NCBI RefSeq assembly: GCF_000166395.1
Contig: NC_014655.1
Location: forward strand, 3,472,001 to 3,536,000
Length of the DNA stretch: 64,000 nucleotides
Source: Leadbetterella byssophila DSM 17132
Lineage (GTDB): Bacteria; Bacteroidota; Bacteroidia; Cytophagales; Spirosomataceae
Reading direction: 5' to 3'
Below the pieces are notes generated by a model. That model was not told where the DNA came from, searched no databases, and saw only the letters and a list, made by a program, of their open reading frames with translations. Each line of letters opens with the position of its first letter. Within the stretch, counting starts at the first letter, position 1. Positions 8,530-15,624 of this stretch are shown here, in pieces. Made by a program: the position numbers and the translations under genes.

Positions 8530-9429
8530 TTAATTTCTAACTAATTCTATTGCACCAAAAACGCCTGCACTATCACCTAGTTGAGGTTTTAGGAACAGGG
8601 TTTCTACTTTTCTATTATTGAAGATATGGTCTTTTAACTTTTCGGGACCATCTGTGTATAATTCCTCAATGTGACTCACTCCCCCGCCGAAAACTATGGC
8701 ATCAGGATCAAGTACGTTAATGATATTTCCTACTGCCTTTGCGAAGCTAGAAGTAAGAAAGTCTACTACTTTTCCAGCTTCTTGTTGGCCCTCTTCTTTA
8801 TATCTTCTGTAAATTTCTTTAAGTTCTACTTTTTCTCCTGTAAGGTTAGTGTAGTATTTTTCTAAGGCAGGGCCTGCAAATACGAGCTCATTGCACCCTT
8901 TTCTGCCACAGTAGCAAGGTTCTCCATCAGGATCGAAGGTATTGTGCCCCCATTCACCTCCTATACCGTGTCTTCCGGGAATAACTTTGCCGTTAACTAC
9001 TACGCCCCCACCTACGCCTGTGCCTAAGATAACACCAAATACTACATCATGTCCTTTTGCAGCGCCTTGTGTAGCTTCAGCAAGAGCGAAACAATTAGCA
9101 TCATTAGCCAGTTCAATTCTTACTTTCAATAGATCTTTCAGGTCCTTTTTGAGATTCTGACCATTCATAGCTGTAGTATTACAGTTTTTCATGGTCTGAG
9201 TCGAAGGATCCAAGGTTCCCGGAGTGCTGAAGCCTATGGCTTGGGGTAGAATTCCTGTTTCTTCTTTGATTAGATCAATTAATCTCTTGATCTGATTCAG
9301 GATATGTTCATATCCTAAATGGGCCTCTGTGGGTACACGTTTTCTGATGATTATTTCGTTCGTTTCTTCTGCTAGAACAAGGCCTTCAATCTTTGTACCG
9401 CCCAGATCTACACCCCAGAGGTATTTCAT
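8530..9429 (-). CDS. ROK family sugar kinase
   Basis: A ROK-family kinase, probably glucokinase-like. The phosphate-binding motif VDLGGTKIEG lies at the N-terminus. The ROK zinc-binding signature CYCGRKGCNE and the GTGVGGG loop follow. The catalytic Asp is in LANDANCF. I prefer the ATG at 9427-9429 (MKYLWGVDLGG) because family proteins begin directly with this strand; an in-frame ATG at 9498 would add 23 poorly conserved residues and overlap the glycerate kinase gene. Exact sugar (glucose, N-acetylglucosamine, other) is not decidable from sequence. Confidence 0.9.
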   Translation of the reverse strand: MKYLWGVDLGGTKIEGLVLAEETNEIIIRKRVPTEAHLGYEHILNQIKRLIDLIKEETGILPQAIGFSTPGTLDPSTQTMKNCNTTAMNGQNLKKDLKDLLKVRIELANDANCFALAEATQGAAKGHDVVFGVILGTGVGGGVVVNGKVIPGRHGIGGEWGHNTFDPDGEPCYCGRKGCNELVFAGPALEKYYTNLTGEKVELKEIYRRYKEEGQQEAGKVVDFLTSSFAKAVGNIINVLDPDAIVFGGGVSHIEELYTDGPEKLKDHIFNNRKVETLFLKPQLGDSAGVFGAIELVRN

Positions 9430-9457
9430 ACAATCTGCATTTTTTACTGAGACGAAA

Positions 9458-10531
9458 TTAAGCATTTCCCTCGGTTTGGAGATAATATTTCTGAACAAAG
9501 TCCCAGAGTTCTTTTCCTTTTTCTTTCATGAGTTGAGGTGCTTGAGCCATGGCTTGTGGGATTGAAATAGTTGAGGATGTCAAGGAAGATTGGTAGATGA
9601 TTTGCTTGTTTTCCAGTGGATGACTGATATGGCCGGCTACTAAAGCAAACTTCTTATCGGGGACAATAGTCATTAATTTTTGTATCAGTTTTCCGTGTCT
9701 GGTTTGTAGGTCTATTTGGCCTTCTCCAGATATAATTAGATCTGCAGATTCTAGTTTTGAGCGAAGATTTTCCAAAAGTAGGTCAGAGGCCGAACCTATC
9801 TTGGCATTTAGAAAATAATTGAATCCGGCACCTATTCCCCCTGCTGCACCGGCTCCGGGAGGAAGTTTAACGTTAGGGAATAGATCCGTCAGGTTCTTCA
9901 TTCCCTCTTCCAAAAGGGGTAATTGCTCCGGTGTGCCTCCTTTTTGGGGAGCGTAGGTATAAGTGGCCCCATTGGGACCGAGCAAGGGATTATTTACATC
10001 GGTAGCGATCTGTATATTGATCTCTAATTCTACTGCTTTGTAAGAGTGGATATCTTTTAAGGTTTCACCGCATATCTTAATGAGCTTCCCCTGTTTGTCA
10101 TAAAATTCGAAACCCAATGCACTTAAAGCCCCTAATCCTGCATCGTTAGTGGCAGATCCGCCTACGAAGATGATGAAATCTTTGTATCCTTGTGATAGGG
10201 CAAATTTGATTCCCAGACCTAAGCCGTATGTCGAAGTCTTTAAAGGGTTTCTTTCTGAAGGTGCCAGAAGGTTTAATCCACAAGATAAAGCAAGCTCAAA
10301 GTAGGCGGTTTGATTCTGAACTTTGAAATGGGATTTTATATTGCGGCCTAGAGGGTCTATCGTATCAAAGTAGATTTTCGGGAGTGGGAGCATATCTAAA
10401 GATCCTTCTCCACCATCAGCTACAGAGATTATTTCAATATCTTTTGCAGGAAATGAAGAAGCAAGTAGGGAACCTGCTTGTAAAGAACTTAAGCTGCCTT
10501 TAAAGGAGTCTAAAGCAAACAGAAACTTCAT
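9458..10531 (-). CDS. Glycerate kinase (GlxK family)
   Basis: A 357-residue glycerate 2-kinase of the GarK/GlxK family that phosphorylates D-glycerate to feed glycolysis. Diagnostic blocks are ALDSFKGSLSS at the N-terminus, the VADGGEGS motif near residue 40, GGSATNDAGLG around residue 130 and the PPGAGAAGGIGAGF glycine-rich block. It is the first gene of the minus-strand set with the ROK kinase, DUF4494 and MmcQ genes. Together with the ROK kinase this suggests peripheral sugar or sugar-acid use. Confidence 0.92.
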   Translation of the reverse strand: MKFLFALDSFKGSLSSLQAGSLLASSFPAKDIEIISVADGGEGSLDMLPLPKIYFDTIDPLGRNIKSHFKVQNQTAYFELALSCGLNLLAPSERNPLKTSTYGLGLGIKFALSQGYKDFIIFVGGSATNDAGLGALSALGFEFYDKQGKLIKICGETLKDIHSYKAVELEINIQIATDVNNPLLGPNGATYTYAPQKGGTPEQLPLLEEGMKNLTDLFPNVKLPPGAGAAGGIGAGFNYFLNAKIGSASDLLLENLRSKLESADLIISGEGQIDLQTRHGKLIQKLMTIVPDKKFALVAGHISHPLENKQIIYQSSLTSSTISIPQAMAQAPQLMKEKGKELWDFVQKYYLQTEGNA

Positions 10532-10634
10532 AATACTATGAAATTTAGGTGATTTGCTATGAATGGGAAAATTTTAGTCCGCTTATTTCGTATTGTATTA
10601 GAGCAACACCCTGCCTTTTACTCGATAAAAATCA

Positions 10635-10642
10635 TAAATTTG
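10635..10642 (+). promoter_or_regulatory. Putative -7 promoter element for the alpha/beta hydrolase gene
   Basis: TAAATTTG matches TAnnTTTG and lies 28 bp before the ATG at 10671 in the divergent gap after the glycerate kinase start. No exact -33 TTTG was found. Confidence 0.45.
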
Positions 10643-10670
10643 AATTGTAAATCAGAGGGCTAATCCAGCA

Positions 10671-11498
10671 ATGATGACGGAAAAGACTTTTTATTTGGAA
10701 GCATTTGATGGCAGAAAGATGTATTTTCATCAGTGGACCGGGGATGCTGAGGCTAATTTAGTCCTCATACACGGTATGGGTGAGCACAGCGGAAGGTATA
10801 AATCTTTCGCCTCCTATTTTGTAGAAAGGGGGATCAATGTTTATGCTATAGATCTCTTTGGTCATGGAAAAACGGAAGGTCCAAGAGGACATACCCCTAA
10901 AATGGAGGATTATCTCTGGCAGATTGATTTTTTAGTGGGAATGATACAGCAATTAAAGGCTCCTTTATTTCTGTATGGACATTCTATGGGAGGAGGTTTA
11001 GTGCTAAACTATCTCTTTCGTAAGAATCCCAGGATAGCTGGAGTAATAGCATCTGCACCTGCCATAGAAACGGCCTTTGAAGTACCGAAGAGCAAATTGT
11101 TCTTAGGAAGGATGGGAAGAAAATTAATGCCGGCCTTAACCCAGAGGAACGGAATTAATGCAGAAGCCTTATCAAAAGACAAATCAGTGATCAATGCCTA
11201 CCACGCTGATCCTTTGGTACATGATATTATATCAGCCGAAGTGGGGATAGGGGTAATAGAGTGGGGGAAATGGTTAGCTCATTTAGGTAGAGATGCCGTT
11301 GCTACTTCCCTTTTGGTAATGCATGGAGATAAAGATGAGGTGACTAGCCCTATAGCAAGTGAAAGATTTGCTTCTAAATTCCATAGTGGAGATGTGACTT
11401 TTAAGTCCTGGGAAGGACTTTATCACGAACTGCATAACGAGCCTGAAAAAGAAGAGGTCTTATCCTTTGTATCACAATGGATTAAGTCCAGGATATAA
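10671..11498 (+). CDS. Alpha/beta hydrolase (monoacylglycerol lipase / lysophospholipase type)
   Basis: A 275-residue serine hydrolase of the Hydrolase_4 group. The nucleophile elbow GHSMGGG is near residues 104-110, the oxyanion region is HGMGEHSGRY near residues 34-43, and HGDKDEVTSP with the final LYHELHNE supplies the Asp and His of the triad. No signal peptide is seen, so it is cytosolic. The family typically hydrolyses monoacylglycerols or lysophospholipids. It precedes a DMT transporter by 55 bp without an obvious terminator between them. Confidence 0.88.
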   Translation: MMTEKTFYLEAFDGRKMYFHQWTGDAEANLVLIHGMGEHSGRYKSFASYFVERGINVYAIDLFGHGKTEGPRGHTPKMEDYLWQIDFLVGMIQQLKAPLFLYGHSMGGGLVLNYLFRKNPRIAGVIASAPAIETAFEVPKSKLFLGRMGRKLMPALTQRNGINAEALSKDKSVINAYHADPLVHDIISAEVGIGVIEWGKWLAHLGRDAVATSLLVMHGDKDEVTSPIASERFASKFHSGDVTFKSWEGLYHELHNEPEKEEVLSFVSQWIKSRI

Positions 11499-11553
11499 CG
11501 TGGTATAATATAAAGATTTTTTGGTATTTTTATTTTCCGAACAAAGGGGATAA

Positions 11554-12465
11554 GTGGAATTGTTCTACATTTCGAAAAAAAGCGAAGGCGTGTCTCGTAG
11601 TTCCTTATCTCTAATCATTTTGATCATCCTCGCGGTAGCCTGGGGTCTCTCATTCTTGTTTATCAAAAAACTTACTGTAGCCTTTAGTGGAGTGGAGATT
11701 GGTGCAGGCAGAATCTTTGTAGCCTCAGCATTTCTCCTGCCTTTTGCACTGTATAATAGAAAAGGTTATCCTGTAAGTAAGACAGTACCTATAATGCTTT
11801 CAGGATTATTTGGATATCTACTTCCGGCTATGGTTTTTGGAACGGCAGGAAGCAAGATTAGCAGTTCATTATCCGGTACTCTGAATGCTACCACTCCTAT
11901 TTTTGTCCTCTTGATAGGAGGTCTGTTTTATAAGAAAGTGATTTATAGATATCAGTACATTGGCATCTTCTTAGGATTTATAGGGAGTTTGATCTTGATA
12001 TCCAATGGGGAGAAATTAGCTTTGGATTTTAGCAATCCCTATGCACTTCTGATTATGATTGCCACCATGATGTATGGTTTAAATACCAACATTCTGAGTT
12101 TTCATTTGAAAGAAGTTAAGCCCATCATTATCAGCTCTTTTTCTGTTGGAATGATGATTATCCCTGCTACGGCTATTTTGCTGACTACAGATTTCTTTGG
12201 GAAAATACTTTTAGAAGAGAATAGGCTGTATTTGTTGTATTTCCTGATTTTAGGTATGGTTAATTCCGGTCTGGCGGCAATACTTTATAATTATCTATTA
12301 AAGATTACTACCCCCATTTTTGCCTCATCTGTGACCTATTTAATTCCAGTGGTAGCCATTATTGCCGGGATGTTAGACGGTGAGATGATAGGTGTTTCTC
12401 ACTTGGTTGGAATGGGTATTATCTTGCTCAGTATTTTCATTCTTAATAAGAAGGTTTCCGCTTAG
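11554..12465 (+). CDS. EamA/DMT superfamily transporter
   Basis: A 303-residue membrane protein with about ten hydrophobic segments and the two-fold EamA repeat. The first repeat contains AWGLSFLFIKK and ends near residue 150; the second runs from about residue 165 to the end. The start is GTG at 11554, preceded by AAGGGG at good Shine-Dalgarno spacing; a GTG at 11590 is an alternative. Substrates of this family are diverse metabolites (amino acids, nucleosides, drugs) and cannot be assigned here. Confidence 0.88.
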   Translation: MELFYISKKSEGVSRSSLSLIILIILAVAWGLSFLFIKKLTVAFSGVEIGAGRIFVASAFLLPFALYNRKGYPVSKTVPIMLSGLFGYLLPAMVFGTAGSKISSSLSGTLNATTPIFVLLIGGLFYKKVIYRYQYIGIFLGFIGSLILISNGEKLALDFSNPYALLIMIATMMYGLNTNILSFHLKEVKPIIISSFSVGMMIIPATAILLTTDFFGKILLEENRLYLLYFLILGMVNSGLAAILYNYLLKITTPIFASSVTYLIPVVAIIAGMLDGEMIGVSHLVGMGIILLSIFILNKKVSA

Positions 12466-12490
12466 CCTTTCAAATTGGAGATTTAGAATT

Positions 12491-12498
12491 TATCTTTG
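12491..12498 (+). promoter_or_regulatory. Promoter -7 element for pyrH
   Basis: TATCTTTG matches TAnnTTTG, with TTTC at 12468-12471 at the expected -33 distance. It overlaps an in-frame TTG codon at 12496, which argues that translation starts downstream at the ATG at 12517. Confidence 0.55.
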
Positions 12499-12516
12499 TT
12501 CCAAAAAATAATACTC

Positions 12517-13227
12517 ATGTCTCTGAGATACAAAAGAATTCTCCTGAAATTAAGTGGTGAAGCGCTAAATGGTGGAGATAAAAGTCAGATCATCAATCCT
12601 GATATTTTAGAAAGTTATGCAAAAGAAGTGGCTGAAGTGGTTAGAGCCGGCGCAGAAGTAGCCATAGTGATTGGAGGAGGAAATATCTTTCGCGGTGCAG
12701 CCAGTAAATCAGGTATAGATCGTTCTCAGGGAGATTACATGGGTATGTTAGCTACTGTTATTAATGGCATGGCTATTCAAAGTGCCCTGGAAACTGAAGG
12801 TATCAAAACCCGACTACTTTCTGCCATTAAGATGGAGCAAGTGGCTGAGCCATTTATTAGAAGAAGAGCTATTCGTCACTTGGAGAAGGGAAGAGTAGTG
12901 ATCTTTGGTGCAGGTACCGGTAATCCCTATTTTTCAACGGACTCAGGTGGTGCTTTACGTGCCATTGAAATCGGAGCAGAAATACTTCTGAAAGGTACTA
13001 GTGTAGATGGGGTATATACAGACGATCCTCGCAAAAATCCGGAGGCCGTAAAGTATGAGACCATAGGATTTGATGAAGTGATTGCTAAGGGATTAAAGGT
13101 GATGGATATGACAGCTTTTACCCTTTGTAAAGAGAATAAATTGCCTATCATCGTATTTGATATGAATGAGAATGGTAACTTACTTAAAGTAGTAAAAGGA
13201 GAAGCTATAGGAACTAAGGTTAGCTAA
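12517..13227 (+). CDS. pyrH: UMP kinase PyrH
   Basis: Hexameric bacterial UMP kinase converting UMP to UDP in pyrimidine nucleotide synthesis. The amino-acid-kinase fold starts with [21 protein letters not shown] is the phosphate-binding loop near residues 55-62, [10 protein letters not shown] is the UMP-contacting segment, and [12 protein letters not shown] is the nucleotide site. An in-frame TTG seven codons upstream lies in the promoter element, so the ATG at 12517 (MSLRYKR) is the likely start. It sits 19 bp upstream of frr, the common pyrH-frr pairing. Confidence 0.95.
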   Translation: MSLRYKRILLKLSGEALNGGDKSQIINPDILESYAKEVAEVVRAGAEVAIVIGGGNIFRGAASKSGIDRSQGDYMGMLATVINGMAIQSALETEGIKTRLLSAIKMEQVAEPFIRRRAIRHLEKGRVVIFGAGTGNPYFSTDSGGALRAIEIGAEILLKGTSVDGVYTDDPRKNPEAVKYETIGFDEVIAKGLKVMDMTAFTLCKENKLPIIVFDMNENGNLLKVVKGEAIGTKVS

Positions 13228-13246
13228 TTATATACAAACAGACAAT

Positions 13247-13807
13247 ATGGAGGAAATCGATTTGATTCTTGACCTGACTCAGGAGAGTATGGAAAAGGTA
13301 ATAAAGCACACTCAGATTGAGCTGAGTAAGATCAGAGCGGGCAGGGCCAGCACTAACATGCTTGATGGTGTTTTAGTGGAGTATTATGGCGTTATGTCTC
13401 CTTTGAGCCAAGTGTCTTCCGTTACCACCCCTGATGCTAGAACCATTCAGATTAAACCGTTCGAAAAGAAGATTATTTCTGATATTGAAAGGGCTATTAT
13501 TAACTCGAACATTGGCTTAAATCCTGCTAATGACGGAGAAACCATCCGCTTGAACGTTCCACCATTAACGGAGGAAAGAAGAAGGGAATTAGTGAAGCGT
13601 GTTAAAGCCGAAATTGAAGTAGCTAAGGTTGGTATTAGAAAGGTAAGACAAGAAATGAACGATGATCTTAAGAAGCTTAAGAACGATGGCGTTTCAGAAG
13701 ATGCTATCAAAAGTGGAGAAGAGAAGGTTCAAAAATTGACTAACCAATACATCGAGAAAGTAGATCAATTGTTAGCAGCGAAAGAAGCTGACATCATGCA
13801 AGTGTAG
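13247..13807 (+). CDS. frr: Ribosome recycling factor
   Basis: A 186-residue RRF, which with EF-G splits post-termination ribosomes. Characteristic blocks are KIRAGRAST, LDGVLVEYYG, DARTIQIKPFEK, LNPANDGETIRLNVPPLTEERR and the helical arm KVRQEMNDDLKKLK. Length is standard (about 185). It is the second gene of the pyrH-frr operon and is followed by a strong terminator at 13829-13857. Confidence 0.97.
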   Translation: MEEIDLILDLTQESMEKVIKHTQIELSKIRAGRASTNMLDGVLVEYYGVMSPLSQVSSVTTPDARTIQIKPFEKKIISDIERAIINSNIGLNPANDGETIRLNVPPLTEERRRELVKRVKAEIEVAKVGIRKVRQEMNDDLKKLKNDGVSEDAIKSGEEKVQKLTNQYIEKVDQLLAAKEADIMQV

Positions 13808-13828
13808 TGGATATTTAATGCTTTATAA

Positions 13829-13857
13829 AAGAAAAAGGAGGCTTAAGCCTCCTTTTT
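13829..13857. repeat. Left copy of a 29-bp direct repeat that contains the frr terminator
   Basis: This 29-bp stretch is identical to 15596-15624. It consists of AAG, A5, the stem GGAGGC-TTAA-GCCTCC and T5, forming a rho-independent terminator 22 bp after the frr stop. The two copies exactly bracket the IS element. Being largely palindromic, it functions on either strand. Confidence 0.85.
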
Positions 13858-13868
13858 CTCCTCTTTGG

Positions 13869-15317
13869 CTAATTTCTGTTGTAAAATATAGCTTCGATTG
13901 CTGGATTGTTGATTTTACCCAACTTTGCCATTTTTTGTTGGAGTTTTGCGAAGTCGGTTAAATTAATTTGTACACTTTCAAGCCAGTTTTCCATTCTCAC
14001 ACGATTGAGTAAATCTCCTGTGGTAATTCTTTTTCTTTTTGCGTTTTTGTACCATTTAGTTCCTGGAAGTTGCTGCGATTTTTTTTCGTTTGATTTGTGA
14101 GCTGCCAGTAAGATCATTGCGTAACATGCTGATATAAATTGGGGCACTTTCTCGACAGCTGTTTTCTCACGCACTTGTGCCTGTCCGCAGCCGATCAATG
14201 TTTTTTGATCACGAAAGCCTACCTCTATTTCCCACCTTCTAATATAAGCCTGTACAAGTAATTGGATATCTATATGCTGGGAGGTAGAAATTAGATAGGC
14301 AGGGTTTCGGTAAAGTAATTTGGAGCTTTTTGTAAGTCGGTAACTAACTGGACGAATAATGACTAGCATCAGGTTTCGCTCCCCGGATTTCCTCCACCTA
14401 ACATTTTTTAGTGTTTTCACCTCAAAGACTCGTTTTTTACCTGCTGCCCATGCTTCTATCTTTTGGTATGGTATTTCTGGACTTTGCCGTATTTGTTCTG
14501 GTGTAGGTAACTCTCTTCCAAAATAAGGTTTTCTTCCCCTTTGATTTATTTTTACTTCGGCAGGAGAAAATAGCTTTGCATCTTTTCTTATTCTCCCTAT
14601 TAATTCCACTCCGGCTGGCAGCTTTTTTATTACCGTTTCGTTGGTGTAACTACCATCAACACTTAACACCACTTTCTTATTAGAAAAACCGTCCGCATTT
14701 AAATCTTCTCTCAGAGAGAGGATACGCTGCAGACCTACTGCACTCATCTTCTCTTTCTTGTGTTGTTGCAAAAAAGTAGCTGTGGTTTGCTCGTCAGCGC
14801 CTTTAGTAGGCTTTTTTACTGGTGGACAATGGGTAAAGTCAACAGGAATTGCTCGAGAAGGCCCAAACACTCCCTTTTCTAGTAGCGATAAAGACACTTG
14901 AATAAAACGCTGCCCCCACACAAAATTACTGCTAAATGGCGGACCAAGTGGATCACGCATCCAACCCGTTCCGAAGATTTTCTTTCCTCGTTTACGTAGT
15001 AATGTATCGTCCATATGAGCATAAATATAAGGATGCTCCCAACCGTTAGTAAGTACTACTTCTTTGCGTATACAGCCAAATATCTTGCTCATATTCATTC
15101 GGCTGCCCTTAAAAAGGCGATAGGTAGCCGACCAGTCCAAGAACTGAGCACCACTGGCCGTTACCATTCCCGTAATAGTACATCGGCCAACACACGATAA
15201 AACACCTAAAGCAAGAGTCCGAGCTCGCTCAAAGGTTCTAAGTTGATTAAACGCTGGTAAGCACTTTTCAAATAATTCCCGAAAAGAACAAATTAGACCT
15301 TCCTTGGGAGTTTTTTT
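13869..15317 (-). CDS. IS4-superfamily DDE transposase (orfB, reached by -1 frameshift)
   Basis: The transposase reading frame is open from a TAA at 15318-15320 down to the TAG at 13869-13871. The first ATG in this frame is only at 15167, yet the 44 or so codons upstream read as plausible protein (CSFRELFEKCLPAFNQ and onward), so the natural product is probably an orfA-orfB fusion of about 540 residues. DDE candidates: Asp in HMDDTLLRKRG, Asp in SVDGSYTN, and Glu in YIRRWEIEVGFRDQK. That last stretch fits the IS4 signature Y-(2)-R-(3)-E-(6)-K exactly. The enzyme would catalyse cut-and-paste transposition. It appears intact. Confidence 0.88.
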   Translation of the reverse strand, partial: KKTPKEGLICSFRELFEKCLPAFNQLRTFERARTLALGVLSCVGRCTITGMVTASGAQFLDWSATYRLFKGSRMNMSKIFGCIRKEVVLTNGWEHPYIYAHMDDTLLRKRGKKIFGTGWMRDPLGPPFSSNFVWGQRFIQVSLSLLEKGVFGPSRAIPVDFTHCPPVKKPTKGADEQTTATFLQQHKKEKMSAVGLQRILSLREDLNADGFSNKKVVLSVDGSYTNETVIKKLPAGVELIGRIRKDAKLFSPAEVKINQRGRKPYFGRELPTPEQIRQSPEIPYQKIEAWAAGKKRVFEVKTLKNVRWRKSGERNLMLVIIRPVSYRLTKSSKLLYRNPAYLISTSQHIDIQLLVQAYIRRWEIEVGFRDQKTLIGCGQAQVREKTAVEKVPQFISACYAMILLAAHKSNEKKSQQLPGTKWYKNAKRKRITTGDLLNRVRMENWLESVQINLTDFAKLQQKMAKLGKINNPAIEAIFYNRN

Positions 15318-15499
15318 TTAAGCTCTTTTACAGAGTCGTCACTACGCTGTAGAACCAAACGTTGATGATCGTCAATCACCCATTCCACCACTTCTCCTTG
15401 CTGGAACTCTATGGCTTGCGCAACAGCAGCAGGAAAATTTACGTACCACTGCTCACTCTTGGCTCTCTTAATTAATTGAATTTTCGTCGGATATCCCAT
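15293..15499 (-). CDS. AbrB/MazE-like small protein, orfA of the IS
   Basis: A 68-residue protein with a swapped-hairpin AbrB-like look: PTKIQLIKRAKSEQWYVNFP, then QQGEVVEWVIDDHQRLVLQR. It ends in KELKKKLPRKV, where KKK is encoded by nine A. The transposase frame opens at this A run in the -1 phase, so orfA is probably the N-terminal DNA-binding part of a frameshift fusion and may also act alone as a regulator. The ATG at 15497-15499 is the first in frame. Confidence 0.75.
   Translation of the reverse strand: MGYPTKIQLIKRAKSEQWYVNFPAAVAQAIEFQQGEVVEWVIDDHQRLVLQRSDDSVKELKKKLPRKV
15309..15320 (-). promoter_or_regulatory. Candidate -1 programmed frameshift site (A9)
   Basis: The zero frame reads CTT AAA AAA AAA CTC; the -1 frame reads TAA AAA AAA ACT. 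The A_AAA_AAA heptamer is a classical slippery sequence in bacterial insertion sequences. The -1 frame has a stop immediately upstream and no start codon nearby, as expected for a frameshift-dependent orfB. No strong downstream hairpin was recognised by eye. Confidence 0.7.
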
Positions 15500-15595
15500 G
15501 TCTAGTCGTGTAACTAGATATAAATCTCACAAAAAAATGCGACAAATCAAAATCTGACGCACTTTTTTTTTAATATCTAGTAAATAACCAAACTC

Positions 15596-15624
15596 AAGAA
15601 AAAGGAGGCTTAAGCCTCCTTTTT
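15596..15624 (-). terminator. Right copy of the 29-bp repeat; terminator of the TonB-receptor-like gene
   Basis: Identical to 13829-13857. On the minus strand the GGAGGC stem with T5 lies at the very end of the 18256-15623 gene, whose stop codon is at 15623-15625. Before the IS inserted, one bidirectional terminator probably served both convergent genes (frr and this one). Confidence 0.8.

Larger units (their letters stand above)
13858..15595 (-). mobile_element. IS4-superfamily insertion sequence flanked by 29-bp duplicated terminator
   Basis: About 1.74 kb between two identical 29-bp repeats. It contains two minus-strand ORFs: an AbrB-like orfA (15293-15499) and a DDE transposase orfB in the -1 frame. 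Candidate terminal inverted repeats are weak: the left end reads TTTGGCTAATTT at 13864 and the right end, inward, TTTGGTTATTTA at 15592. The ends were set at the inner edges of the 29-bp repeats, so they are approximate. No second copy occurs in the window. Confidence 0.8.
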
